A DNA stretch of 64,000 nt from Lepus europaeus (GCF_033115175.1 NC_084845.1:1242501-1306500), one strand, 5' to 3'. Positions 12,846 through 24,566 are shown, numbered from the stretch's first letter. Numbers and translations: made by a program. The notes: generated from the sequence alone by a model not told the origin.

Positions 12846-12874
12846 TTGTTGTTGTTGTTGTTGTTGTTGTTGTT
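12846..12874 (+). repeat. (GTT)n microsatellite in L1 3' UTR
   Basis: About nine tandem GTT units in the first part of the L1 3' UTR. The corresponding part is missing from the second L1 of this window. Confidence 0.85.
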
Positions 12875-13647
12875 CTAGTACTAGTGGTTGAACTCTGTAA
12901 TTAACACACAATTATTCTTAGGTGTTTAAATTTTAACTGAAAAGTGATCCCTGTTAAATCTAAGAGTGGGAAAAAGAGAGGGAGGAGATGTACAATTTGG
13001 GACATGATCAATCAGACTTGCCCCAAATGGTGGAGTTAGAAATGTGCCAGGGGATTCCAATACAATCCCATCAAGGTGGCATGTACCAATGCCATCCCAC
13101 TAGTCCAAGTGATCAATTTCAGTTCACAATTGATGGCTATGATAGGTCTAAGAGTCAAAGGGATCACACAAACAAGATTAAGTGTCTGCTAATACTAACT
13201 GATAGAATCAAAAAGGGAGAGAAGGATCCAACATGGGAAGCAGGATACACAGCAGACTCATAGAATGGCAGATGTCCTAAACAACACTCTGGCCTCAGAA
13301 TCAGCCCTTAAGGCATTCAGATCTGGCTGAAGAGCCCATGAGAGTATTTTAGGCATGGAAAGCCAAGATACCATGGGAAAAAAAAACCTAAATGAATGAT
13401 CTCTGGGAGTGAGATCCCAGTGGAAGGAACGGGGCCATCAAAGAAGGAGGTACCTTTCTCTGAAGGGAGGAGAGAACTTCCACTTTGACTATGACCCTAT
13501 CGGAATAAGATCAAAGTCAGCGAACTCTAAAGGCTTCCATAGCCCTGGCAACTCATGACTAGAGCCTAGGGAGATTACTGACGCCATGAACAGGAGTGTC
13601 AAATTGTTAAGTCAGCAGCAGGAGTCACTGTGTATTTACATCCCATG

Positions 13648-14050
13648 TGGGATCTGTCCTTAATGTGTTGTCTAATGTGAAGTGATGTTATAACTAGTAC
13701 TAAAACAGTATTTTTACACTTTGTGTTTCTGTGTGGGTACAAACTGATGAGGTCTTTACTAATTATATACTGAATCGATCTTCTGTATATAAAGAGAATT
13801 GGAAGTGAAAAAAAAACCTGGTGTTAAATTGGAAATGGCATAGAAAATTAATTAATTTTTAAAAAATATTGTGTAGGATATCTGTCTTTAATGTGCTGTA
13901 CAGTGTTATTTAATGCTATAACTAGTACTCCAACGGTATTTTTTTCACTTTGTGTTGCTATATGGGGGCAAACTGTTTAAATCTTTACCTAATATATACT
14001 AAACTGATCTTCTGTATATAAAGAGAATTGAAAATGAATCTTGATGTGAA
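13648..14050 (+). repeat. Internal tandem duplication in L1 3' UTR
   Basis: The segment from 'ccttaatgtgttgt' to 'tctgtatataaagagaatt' occurs twice with a period of about 228 bp: 'ataactagtac' is at 13690 and again at 13918. The second L1 (28690-28830) has it once. The copies differ at many positions, so the duplication is not recent. Confidence 0.8.
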
Positions 14051-14192
14051 TGGAAGGGGATAGGGAGCGGAAAGGGGAGGGTTGCGGATGGGAGGGAAGT
14101 TATGGGAGGGGGGAAGCCATTGTAACCCATAAGCTGTACTTTGGAAATTTATATTCATTAAATAAAAGTTTAATAAATGAAAAAAAAATCAT

Positions 14193-14451
14193 GTCGGCGC
14201 CATGACTCACTTGGTTAATCCTCCACCTGTGGCACTGGCATCCCATATGGGTGTTGGGTTCAAGTCCCGGTTGCTCCTCTTCCAGTACAGCTCTCTGCTG
14301 TGGCCCCGGGAAGGCAGTGGAGGATGGCTCAATTACTTGGGCCCCTTTACCAGCATGGGAAACCAGGAGGAGGCACCTGGTCCCTGGCTTTGGATTGGCC
14401 CAGCACACCGGCCAAAGCAACCTTTTGGGGAGTGAACCGATGGAAGGAAGA

Positions 14452-14498
<47 letters not shown>

Positions 14499-14535
14499 AA
14501 CTCTATCTGTCAAATAAAAATAACTACTGTAAAAA
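14193..14535 (+). mobile_element. CSINE at the L1 poly(A) tail
   Basis: C-repeat of the 'tcacttggttaatcctcc' subtype with a pure (TC)n block at 14456-14494. It lies between the L1 A-run (14180-14189) and the distal L1 target-site duplication (14536-14553), so it inserted into the L1 tail or was carried with it. Confidence 0.9.
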
Positions 14536-14553
14536 AAAGAAATAAAATAAATC

Positions 14554-15120
14554 TTGCAAATATGGAAACCTTCATTGACGGTTTCAACAACAACCTAATA
14601 TGTATCACCCATTATCAACTGAATATGAAAAAAATGGAGAACAAGCCATTTAGGGGATGAATACTTCATGGGTGAGTGTGTAATGAGATATTAGGTAAGC
14701 CAATAGCAGCAGGCCTTATTGGAAAGATGATATTTGAGGCTAGACTTGAAAGTAGATAAGGGAGACAATCACATGAATATTGAGATGATTTGACCAACAG
14801 AAGAAACAGGCTATTCCAGCAAAGCCTGGAATGTACACAGAACCCAGAGAGTAAGCAGCAGCATGTCAAAGAGGAGGATTGACAGGCTACAGAGGCTGAA
14901 GTCTAGGACGTCCATAGAACACTCTGAGCATTTCTGGTTCTCTCAGAAAAAGTGAAGAGGTGCTGGAGGGTTTCTACCACTATGTTGTCATGTCTCTGCC
15001 TCATATATTGAGCCATGCTGGCTGGTGAGTGAGAACTGACTCCAGAAGAAGTAAAGCTGTGAACAAGGATAGCACTCAGATGAGCAGTGCAGAAAGTCCA
15101 GTAAGAGAGGATGGAGGACG
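14554..15120. other. Non-coding, start is the tail of V1R unit 1
   Basis: The first roughly 70 bp ('ggaaaccttcattgacgg...') continues the unit-1 homology seen after the empty site at 21119-21180. The rest is unassigned non-coding sequence. Confidence 0.5.
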
Positions 15121-15408
15121 GTGGGTTCAGATCTAGCAGTTAGGATTCCAGTTAGGATGCCCAGAGTCCCTGTGTTCAAGACCTGATTTCTGCTCCTGCA
15201 CACCTGGGAAGCATTAGGTGATGGCTAAAGAAGTTGGATTCCTGCCATAAGAGTGAGAGAGCTAGACCCAGTTCCTGGCTTTCAAATATGGCTCAGCTCA
15301 ACCCCAACCACTGGAGGTATCTGAGGTAGTGAGTCAGCAGAAAAGAGCTGTCTGTCTTTCCCTGTATTCCTGTCTTTCTGGTTATAACTAAATAAAACAA
15401 AAATTTTA
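15121..15408 (+). mobile_element. Ancient CSINE-like element
   Basis: Diverged plus-strand element: 'gtgttcaagacctgatttctgctcc' follows the B-box position of a C-repeat, and 'cagttcctggctttcaaatatggctc' and the 'aaataaaac' tail follow its body. It looks like an older C-repeat subfamily. Confidence 0.55.
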
Positions 15409-16250
15409 AGAAGAAATTTGTGCTTTGCTAATACTGGTGGCTGGTATGGTGATGAAAATTACCTGTATTCTTGATAAATTTTTTAGATGAAACCAGCTTA
15501 AATGCTTGTAGAATGGGATGTATGGAGTGAGGAACCAATAATGTGCTAAGAATAAGCATGGTGTTGTGATTTCGGTCTCAGTTGAAGGATGCAGCTGTAA
15601 TCAACTGAGCAAGGGCAGGATACAGTCAGAGGAGAGCTGGAAAAAAGCTCAGGAATGAGGTTTGTCTAGGTGCAGTTTGTGACATGTGTTAGAGATCCAT
15701 GACTAGGTTATATGTAGATCACAGATGAATGCGGAGTTGTGGAGGGAGATCTGGGAAGAGAGAAACTTTGGAAATGTTTGGTTTCTTGTATTTATTGATT
15801 ACCAATAGGATGTGCATAATTCTAGGATTAATGATTGAGGTGTGGCAAATTTTCTTATTAATCAATTGGAAAAGTGGAGGACCTAGGCAATCCAATATAA
15901 AAAATATAGAACAATACACCTGTATCTACAGCTACTGAGAAATTTAAGTAAAATATTAGATACCATTCTTTGGCTTAGAAGTTTGTCATGGATTAGATTT
16001 GCAGGTAAAAATCTCAGATTAGAATCTGTCATGAACTGCATAGGAAATGAAGAACTGCAAAGAGTAAAAATGTTCCAAAAATGTTGCCTTGTGAAAAATG
16101 AGAAATCACAAAAGCATGAAATATACAGGATTAAACAGGCTAGCACAGTTCTTTTAAGAAGAGAAGCATTTACAATGCTATTTGTAGAAGAGACTGAAAG
16201 ATGTTGAGGAGCTGTAACTTGTTGATTATCTGTTCAGAGATTTGATAAAT
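15409..16250. other. Unassigned non-coding spacer between V1R units
   Basis: No gene or repeat recognised. Small ORFs on both strands lack any family similarity I can see. Confidence 0.4.
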
Positions 16251-18078
16251 CAAGAGTCAGAACACCCAGAAGGCTGTCTGGGCAGAGGGAAAGCAATAGT
16301 GGCCGTCCTCCCCAAAAGATAGAGATTTTCAGTTTCAGTGGAACACAGCAAAGTTTCCCTCACTACTCTTTCTTTATGATCCTTAGGAGACAGCCAGTAA
16401 TCACTGGTAATTGTTTTTGGCAATTGGTAGAAGAGACAAAAGTTTCTTAGAGTGACACTCAACTCCCCAAGCAGTCACTCTCATTATTGAAACAGGTGGC
16501 AGCCTAATCATTCTCTAGAGAGAAGCAAGGTGAGAGAATTTTAAATGACCTCTTCTGGGTTTTGCTGCCTCCCCCTGCTGCACTCCCATCCTCTGAGTGT
16601 CATCACTGCCCCAACCTCCTTATAAAAGCAACACATTAGGAGACTACATCTCCATCCTGGAGAGACAGGATCCAAAGAAAATCGCTCTGTTTTGGGGCAG
16701 TAAGGGGAATCCCTGGAAACATTCTGACCCTTGACAGAGGTGACACTGGTGCTGGAGCATGGACATGAGAGTCCACTCAAAGAGGAGGGATGCTTGTTAA
16801 GGTCTGATCCAAACTCCTCAAGAGGAGCTGACGATAAGAAACCCCATGTCCATCTTGAATCCTCCTGTTTCAATGATCATACGTGACATTAGTTTATATG
16901 GAACATGGCAATGAGTAGATCTGATATTTGAATTACTTTGAGAAGTGATTCTGTAGTTACAATTTCAGAGTTTATTGCAAGAATTCCAGATGCCATAACC
17001 TTGTTATCTCCATGTGTGTGATAAAGAATCATATAAAAGTTTCTAATTTCTCACCTCATGAACAGCCACTAGGTTGTTATAGGGGACAGTGTGTGTTTCA
17101 GGACAGCTCTGCCTTTGAAGTAGTTGTCTGTATTAAAGTAAGGAAAGCAGTTTTAAAGAGAAAAATGATTTCATAAATATAGATATCTGATGCAAATTTA
17201 TCCAATGCTTTAACAGGTACATGATGACTTGCAATAGTTTCTCTGGTTTCCAAGAACGTGCTGTAATCCACTGTCAGATATATTTATTCACCCCTTAGTT
17301 CAATTTACTCATCCACAGATGTCAATGTCTTCCTGTATTCCTTAATCACTTGATGTAGTGAAGGACTGAGTATGCCTGTGTATGTGTTTTCTTATGGAAG
17401 AAGAACATGCTTAATTTCTATAGCAGCTAAAAGGGAGAGATGTATACTGGTATATGTTAAAGAATTTGTTGGGAGAATCTTTTGGTTGGAAGCCAAATCC
17501 TGCCATTTTACAAAAAGTGGGAGAGGAACTCCAAGCTGACAGAGCTTGTGATTGTTCAGCTAACTGGTGAGAAACAGGAACTCTGACACATTTCACTGAA
17601 ATATGACTTATACATGTATGATTCGATAGTTTGAGTTCATCAAATTACTCCATGTATGGGTGACTGTAAAGCGTGCTTGGTTTGGCATGAATACAAGTTA
17701 TGGTGATGTCGAGAGCTTTGACCTTATGCATAAAATAAGAAGTAAAATATATTTTTTAACATTACGATTGGAGGTCCCTGGAGCGCTAGATTGCCACTCT
17801 TCCCCAAATCACTATTAGAACAGCTATCATCTGACAAGAAGTCTCACGGGGGGTATTGATCCAATTAGACACTGTCAATTTTCCTATCTTGGTTACATAA
17901 TCAGAATTCTCCTATTTCTTTAAGATTGCAATATGAACTTACATTGGTGGTTTTAATGTGTTTTACATGAACAGAAATTTTCAGTATATAAACTTTTAAG
18001 AATAATGTAATAAAGGGTAAATCACAAACTTTCTGTTTACATTTATTTTTAAAGTGTTCTTTAAATAGTTTTAGTATA

Positions 18079-18400
18079 GGCCGGTGCCGTGGCTTAACAG
18101 GCTAATCCTCCGCCTTGAGGTGCCGGCACACCGGGCTCTAGTCCCGGTTGGGGCACCAGATTCTATCCCAGTTGCCCCTCTTCCAGGCCAGCTCTCTGCT
18201 GTGGCCTGGGAAGGCAGTGGAGGATGGCCCAAGTACTTGGGCCCAGCACCCCATGGGAGACCAGGAGAAGCACCTGGCTCCTGGCTTCTGATGAGTAAGA
18301 TGTGCCGGCTGCAGCAGCCATTGGAGGGTGAACCAACGGCAAAAAGGAAGACCTTTCTCTCTGTCTCTCTCTCTCACTATCCACTCTGACTGTCCAAAAA
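18079..18400 (+). mobile_element. CSINE
   Basis: Full-length C-repeat with a 15-nt target-site duplication, aatagttttagtata, at 18064-18078 and 18401-18415. It is specific to unit 2, so it inserted after the duplication. Confidence 0.95.
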
Positions 18401-19164
18401 AATAGTTTTAGTATAACTTGCTAGTTCATATTTATTAGCCTATGTATGCCTTAAATAGTTTAATTTTAACAACTCAGAAATATTGTGAAAAGGGATTAGA
18501 AAGCAATGATGCTTAAAGTGCATTGTGTAACACTGGATCTCATCCACAATGGCCTTATCACAGGACGCTATGTAACTGTTTATTTAGAGTTCAATAACTG
18601 TTGTTCTGGGTAGATTCTAGTGGTTCAAACATTTGCTGTGGTAATGGTGCTTGTGCACTTATGCCCAAATGAAACAAGAGCAAAACAAATCTTTGGCGTC
18701 ACCAATCTAATATGGAACTGAACTTAGATTGGATGATTCAATGTTGTCATAATGAATTCTTCTGCCACTAGCAAGTCAAGTCACCAATATTGTAATTTGA
18801 ATTTCTACTTTTTCATAGAAATACGACTGCTTTACGAAATAACTGAATAATCAGCAAAGATGGATTTGATGAAAGCACTATGTAGAAGAATATTGTAACA
18901 CAAATGGGCAAGAAAATGATATAATATACACAAACAAGGTAAATATGAATGAAAACTATTAGAAAAAACCAAACACACACAGGACAATATATATACAACA
19001 TTCATCTTCAGAAAATGCAAAGAATATATATTTGTATACAGATTTTCTGAATGGGAAAAAATTGTTAGTGCGGATGCAGATCTAAATTTCCTTGATGAAA
19101 TCCACTACCGGCATTTCTTTACAGGATTGACCTGCTCTGTGTGAAACTACTGTCCTTGTGACTG

Positions 19165-19692
19165 ATGCTTCCCAGGGCTCTACAATGGGAATCATCTTTG
19201 CCTCTCACACAGGAGTCAGGATCCTAGCAAACATGCTGCTCCTTCTTTGGTATGGTCTCATTTCCTGCACTGGATGGATGACAAAGCACGTGGATTGGAT
19301 TCTCCATAACCTAATTTTAGACAATTGTTTGGTCTTTCTCTGGAATGGATTTCTCAGACAATGGCCACTTCTGGGCTGGAGTATTTTATGGATGGTTTGG
19401 GGTGCTAACTAGCTTTGTGTGTCCATAGAGTGACCAGAGGGTGCTCCCCTGAGGCTGCAGTCACTCACAACATCGGGATCCTAGTGAGCACTTTTTTCTC
19501 TTTTTATGTACTCTCTTCCTTCTTTCCCTTCTATATGTCCCTCTTTGATAAAGCCAATTGGTGGCTGATGAACATCACTGCCCTTATGGCTTCAAGTTTC
19601 CCATCATAGTCCCTTTCTGGTGATCAACAAAGACCCCATGTCTCTAGACTATGCAATGCAGCAGTGATTTCTACAAATGAGTCAAAGCATGA
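19165..19692 (+). pseudogene. V1R pseudogene with internal deletion
   Basis: Paralogue of the intact receptor at 3531-4472. It keeps the upstream acceptor, an ATG at 19165, TM1-TM3 sequence and the TM6-TM7 end with the matching terminal TGA at 19690-19692. One base is missing before the GIIF segment, so translation from 19165 is out of frame, and 'ctaactag' gives a stop before TM3. At about 19440 the sequence jumps from the post-TM3 'gaccagagg' to the pre-TM6 'ctcccctgaggc', a deletion of about 395 bp (equivalent to 3813-4206). TM4, TM5 and the second extracellular loop are lost, so the gene is dead. Confidence 0.92.
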
Positions 19693-20794
19693 AAATGTGC
19701 AATACTGAATCCGACCATGTAAAAACTCGTCCTTCCCTCTCTTTAAGTGTTTACTGGCTAAGTAAGTTTGAAGGAGAGAAACAGAAGCATCATAGCAGAG
19801 CCTGATCACAGACTTACTTTTAACTTAGCAAACAGTCAGATATGAAACAAGACAGGATTCCTCACTTCCACTTGCAGAACATAACAAGGTATGTTCATCT
19901 TAGCTGTTGTCCTCACATGTCCTTTCTGCCTTATGAGTCCAGTTAAATCTCTCATCTATGATTATCTTCCTGGAATATTTATTGAGACATTGTGACAACA
20001 AAGTCTACTCTCAGGTTTACTTAATTGATGAAATACATGAAATGAACTCCTAAAGATATGTCTAACTAGTATAGGAATTGGAGAAAAACTTTGGTGGGAA
20101 GAATGCTGTCTTTATGTCTCAAAGGAGAATTCTGCCTCAGCCAACTGGAAAAACCCAGAGGGAAATAAGCAAAGCGTCTCAGCGTGTCACTCTGGTGCCA
20201 TCCTTGCAGACAGGGTCTTTCTAAATGAGGCTGTGCACAGCAGATTCCACTGTGACTGAAGAGCATACAGCTCAGAAAGGTTCTTTTGGACAAAGCAGAG
20301 CAGAACAGGTTGCAACAGAAGGCTGGAACTTTTTCTCTGCTTATAAGAAGATAATGGGAGAAAAGTGTTCATTTGAATTCCTGGAGTCTCAGTGGTAACC
20401 AGAAATAAGTAAATATAATATCTTGACATTTTACAAAGATGCACAAAATGTTAATAACCCTTAAAGCTATTATTAGGAACTAGTTCATGCATCCAGAGAT
20501 AGATGAGGCAAGCATAATGAAAGGAAGGCATGTTGTAACACATGAAATAAGATGAGATGAGAAGGACAGATGAGATAAGGGCATTAAGGTGTAGGGAGTG
20601 AGAGAAGGAACCCAAGTACAGGGCCAGGTTGTGTTTCTAGCCAACCTGAGGGTTTTGTCTCCCATTTCTGATTACATTGAACTTCTCAGAACTATGCACA
20701 GTTGCAGCCTTGAAGGATGATGAAAATGAGGGGCACGATCGAAGAGAACTGCCAGCATGTTAGTCATGAGTCAGGACAAAGTCAACAAACTGCT
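19693..20794. other. 3' flank of V1R pseudogene
   Basis: Non-coding. Similar to the flank of the intact V1R, including 20540-20740 against 6130-6350. No gene seen. Confidence 0.5.
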
Positions 20795-21118
20795 ATTGAG
20801 GGATGGCATTGTGTTGCTGCTGATAAGTTCTTCCCTGGGACTCTGGCATCCCATACGGAGGCACCAGTTCAAGTCTGGTCTCCTCTGCTTCCAATCCAGC
20901 TTCCTGTCAAAGTGCCTAAGAAAGCACAAGATGGCCCAAGAACTTGGACCTCTGACACCATGTGGGAGACATGGATGGGGTTCCAGGACCTGGATCATGC
21001 TGTCCTGCCACAGCCATTGCTGCCATGTGCAAAGTAAAGCAGCAGATGGAAGTTCCCTTTGTGTCTGAGTCTCTCCTTCTCTCTGTTATTCTGCCTTTCA
21101 AATAAATAAATGATTTTT
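20795..21118 (+). mobile_element. CSINE predating the duplication (unit 2 copy)
   Basis: Paralogous to 6392-6705. Its tail 'tttcaaataaataaatgatt' runs straight into 'gaaaccctcattcactg', which is the uninterrupted pre-L1 state of unit 1. Confidence 0.8.
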
Positions 21119-21195
21119 TAAAACACACAGAAACCCTCATTCACTGTTTCAATAAACCTATGTTAAGTACAGTGGGCCTGCCTTATCAAGGAATT

Positions 21196-21378
21196 AGTCC
21201 AGCTCTCTGCTCTGGCCCGGGAGTGCAATGGAGGACGGCCCAAGTGCTTGGGCCCTGCACCCACATAGGAGACCAGGAGAAGCACCTGGGTCCTGGTTTC
21301 GGATCAGCGTGGTGCGCCAGCCGCAGCGCGCCAGCCGCAGCAGCCATTGAGGGGTGAACCAACGGAAAAAGGAAGACC

Positions 21379-21422
<44 letters not shown>

Positions 21423-21434
21423 CACTCTGCCTTC
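21196..21434 (+). mobile_element. 5'-truncated CSINE
   Basis: Starts abruptly at 'ccagctctctgctctggcc' and runs through the body to a (TC)n block (21379-21417) and 'ctgtccactctgcc'. The usual 5' Pol III promoter half is absent. Confidence 0.85.
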
Positions 21435-21435
21435 A

Positions 21436-21468
21436 AGGAAGGAAGGAAGGAAGGAAGGAAGGAAGGAA

Positions 21469-21534
<66 letters not shown>

Positions 21535-21546
21535 GAAAAAGAAAGA
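21436..21546 (+). repeat. (GGAA)n-(GAAA)n microsatellite
   Basis: About 110 bp of tandem GGAA units changing to GAAA units, at the position where the A-rich tail of the preceding CSINE should be. It probably grew from that tail. Confidence 0.95.
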
Positions 21547-22610
21547 ACCCCAGTGTTTACAGATGCTCATCATTCTTTCCTCATTTTCTTCATGCCCATC
21601 TCCCCATCTCATAGGAGATACCAGGTCCCAGTGCCATGGGTGCCCACCCTGTCCTCATGGTCTCACTGATCACTGGGCCCTTCCACTGCAACAACAGGCA
21701 GGTGGACAAATATTTAAGCCCAGAACCAGGCACACAAAGAAGCACCTCCTCTCACTAGGCAATTTTCCTGGAACACCACAGATTGTAATTCCTAGATACA
21801 ACCAAAGGTCTGGGTTTATCTTCCATCCTATGTTTTCAGTGACAGAAAACCCTTGAACATCCCTTTCTCCACCCAGCACACCACTCTTTCTAACACACTT
21901 CCCTCACATAGCTGCATTCCTAGTCCCCCTCTCCACCATCCAAACTGGCGGCATCTCCACGGCTTCTGATATGTCACTTAGCACTACTCATCCACAGATG
22001 CTTGCAAATTCAAACAAGATTAGGACTACCCAGAGCCATGATGGTCCCCACTGTCAGACACAGCCCTGAATCCAACTGTAAGGGCCTCTGCCTCACTCTG
22101 TTCCTTGCTTTAACTTCCACAGTAAGAACTATCAGCAGATTTCAGAAACCCATTGTCCATTCAAATTGTCATTCAATTATCACTATCTGCCTTCCTCTCC
22201 TCGTAACCCGAATCCACATCCTTGGCTGAATGACCCTCTACCCCATATATAGCGACCCTTTCAAATGACCACTTGTGCCCCTAATACAAGCTACTCACCA
22301 GACACAACAAATATCATGATAAAATCCCTACAGGTCTGCAAAGCAGCAAATAAGATGATATCCTTGTGAGCCTCCACATCTATATCATGCTTGCTCGTGG
22401 TTCAGAAGCTGTGGCCACCCACAAGAGCATCCTCTTTCCCACACTGTGCAATGGTCACTTCTCTTCTGTATCTGTATTTCTGACATCTACCATGCTAATC
22501 CAGGTACCCAGCTATGAGACCAGTTGTGGCCTCCATCGTTCCCCTTCCTGACCTTCTAAGAACATTAATATCATTAATAGGAGTCCCTCTACTGATTATG
22601 ACCCCATACT
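21547..22610. other. Non-coding, L2-like or ZNF-intron-like debris
   Basis: No coding sequence supported. Segments such as 'cacttgtgcccctaatac' near 22271 resemble the KRAB-ZNF intron at 42125-42150 ('catttgtgcccctgaat'). Both could be the same ancient LINE family or a relic of a lost ZNF copy. Confidence 0.35.
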
Positions 22611-23340
22611 TTTATGAGCTGAATGTCTGTGTCCTCCTAAAGTTCATATATTGAAGCACTAACACAATAAAGCCCAATACAATGTGATAGTATTTAGAGC
22701 AAGTACCTTTGAATGATAAATTTAGAATAGGTCAAGAATGTGAAACCCTTGGACTGACACTGTGTTGCAGTGGGTTAAGCTGCTGCTTGCAATGCCAAAA
22801 TCCCTTGACAGAGTGTAGGTTTCAGTCCAGATGCTTTGCATCTGATCTACTAATGGGCCTGAAAAATCAGGAGATGATCCAAGTACTTGGGCCTGTCACC
22901 CATGCGGGAGATCAGGATGGCATTCCTGGCTCTTGGCTTCTGCTTAGACTAGCCCTGACATTTGAGGAGTGAACCAGTAGATGGAAGATCAATTTCTCTC
23001 TCTTTATCCATCTCTTCCTCTCTTCCTCTCTCTCTCTCTCTCTCTGCCTTTCAAATAAATAAATAATAAATATTTTTAAAAAGAAAATGAGCCCCTCATT
23101 ATGGGATTAGCACCTTTTTAAGCAGAAAAAAAAATCTTGCTCTATCCACAGGATCCCTCCCAGGAAAGACCATGTGAGTGCACAGGAAAGTAGCTATTGC
23201 AAGCCAGGAAAGGAGCCCTTACCACAAACTGAAACTTCTGACACCTTGGTCTTGGGCTTCCCAGCTTCCAGACTGCAAGAAACTCATTTTTGTTGTTTAA
23301 ACCAACAGTATATATATTATTGTTAACCATCTGAACTAAG
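22611..23340 (+). mobile_element. MLT1-type (ERVL-MaLR) LTR, split by a CSINE
   Basis: The first part (22611-22747) matches the start of the MLT1 consensus as I remember it ('gctgaatgtctgtgtcctcc', 'aatgtgatagtattta'). The second (23084-23340) matches its middle and end ('attatgggattagcacc', 'gaccatgtgagtgcacag', 'cttcccagcttccagact'). The LTR is plus strand; no internal retroviral genes are present. Confidence 0.75.
22748..23083 (+). mobile_element. CSINE inside MLT1 LTR
   Basis: Diverged C-repeat with a CT-rich block (about 22995-23045) and an AAATAAATAAATAA tail. It interrupts the MLT1 LTR. Confidence 0.8.
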
Positions 23341-23713
23341 ACCAACAGCTCCATACTGGCCCATGCACTATCAGCTGCTCTTAGAAGATGTCTCGTGGAG
23401 CGGCAAGATGGAGAATAGGAAGGGAGCACACTGATAGTCTGGGAAGAGACGGTTTAATGAAAGTGGACATACTGCAGGTTCAAGGAAGAGTAGGGGAAGA
23501 AACAGCAGAGGAAACTCTTCCGGAACTAGTGATTCACAGTGGACCTACATGGAGAGCGTGGGAGCCCATGGTTCGGGACACCAGCGGTGGAATCAACACA
23601 CCAGCACTGGAACGCGAGGTGAGCTGTCCTCAATAGCCCGAGACACTGGCTGGCAAGCGGAAAGAGGAGACTAGAGGGAACAAGGCTTGAAACCCCATGG
23701 GGAAAAGTTCACC

Positions 23714-23987
23714 TGGCTAACTAGAAGAGAGAGGGAAAAAGAAGTAACCAATATGGACAAGAGTTTCTCTCTCTCCGCTCACCTCTCAAAGGCGAGCAAG
23801 ACAAAGAGCAGGCGCCAATTTGGACAGGGCGACCTCAGTCAAGACTACACGGCTAACTAGAAGAGAGAGGAAAAAAAAAGTAACCAATACGGTCAAGAGA
23901 TTCTCCCTCTCCGCTCACCTCTCAAAGGCGAGCAAGACAAAGAGCAGGCACCAATTTGGACAGGGCGACCTCAGTCAGGACTACACT
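23714..23987 (+). repeat. Tandem ~137-bp repeat in L1 5' UTR
   Basis: Two units beginning 'ggctaactagaagagaga', at 23714 and 23851, each containing 'ctccgctcacctctcaaagg' and 'caatttggacagggcgacc'. The arrangement resembles promoter monomers of rodent L1s. The other L1 (6724-7470) lacks the repeat. Confidence 0.85.
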
Positions 23988-24566
23988 GGCCCTCAGCCAA
24001 GCAGAAAAACCTGACTTTGGGGGGGTAGGGTGAAATAACAGGAGATTAGGACCTAGTGAATGTGTGGTGCTAATGAACTCAGACTGTGAAAAAAGAGGCA
24101 GTGGGGGAGAGAACTCACGGAATTCATGTGAGCACTCTCCAGAGAGGCTACAATTCGGTAACCTTGGCAACCCAGTGGGAGACTGCAGGAGAATTGGAGC
24201 CCACACTGAGGGCAGCACAGATCCCCTGTGTGGTCCTTGGGAAAGAGCTTCCAATCTCTGGCTCCTGTGGGTATAGCATTCACCTGCTAACTACCTCCAA
24301 TTCCACCCAGCTGTGCAGAATTACTACCCTTTTGAATCAAAAAAAAAAGAAAGAAAGAAAAAAGGGAGAGAGATTTACCATGCCTAACCTGGGAGTGTCA
24401 CCTTTGGCATACCCTTAACCCTGAGGAACCAAACAGAACTCTCAGGCCACACCCATTTCAAGCCTCCAAGGCTCCATCAAAAGCAGACAGTCCACTTAAT
24501 ACAGTCATAGTATAACAAGAAAAAACACCACAGCGAGGGAAGGAGAATGCAAAGAATATCTCTACA

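Larger units (their letters stand above)
6724..14190 (+). mobile_element. L1 retrotransposon, 5' end to poly(A), inactive
   Basis: Reaches from the 5' UTR ('ggggcagagccaagatggcg') to the poly(A) tail at 14180-14189. An 18-nt target-site duplication, aaagaaataaaataaatc, lies at 6706-6723 and 14536-14553. Order: 5' UTR 6724-7470 with a GA-rich tract (about 7255-7282), ORF1 7471-8565, ORF2 8580-12733, long 3' UTR 12734-14180. ORF1 is broken by two frameshifts. ORF2 has frameshifts, stops and a CSINE inserted at 10175, so this copy cannot encode active proteins. The paralogous locus at about 21118 lacks it, which makes it younger than the V1R duplication. Confidence 0.95.
16250..21190 (+). repeat. 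V1R segmental duplication, unit 2
   Basis: Paralogue of unit 1 (about 40-6705 plus 14536-14620), in the same order and orientation. It carries the V1R pseudogene and lacks the L1 and the two minus-strand CSINEs of unit 1, but it has its own CSINE at 18079-18400. From 16250 to 18063 it is non-coding flank. Confidence 0.8.

Noticed and set aside
19158-19609. Two short V1R-like frames as separate small genes
   Set aside because: They are two pieces of one deleted and frameshifted pseudogene.
23388-23636. 82-codon frame at the start of the second L1
   Set aside because: It lies in the L1 5' UTR, is not conserved in the first L1, and carries no domain.
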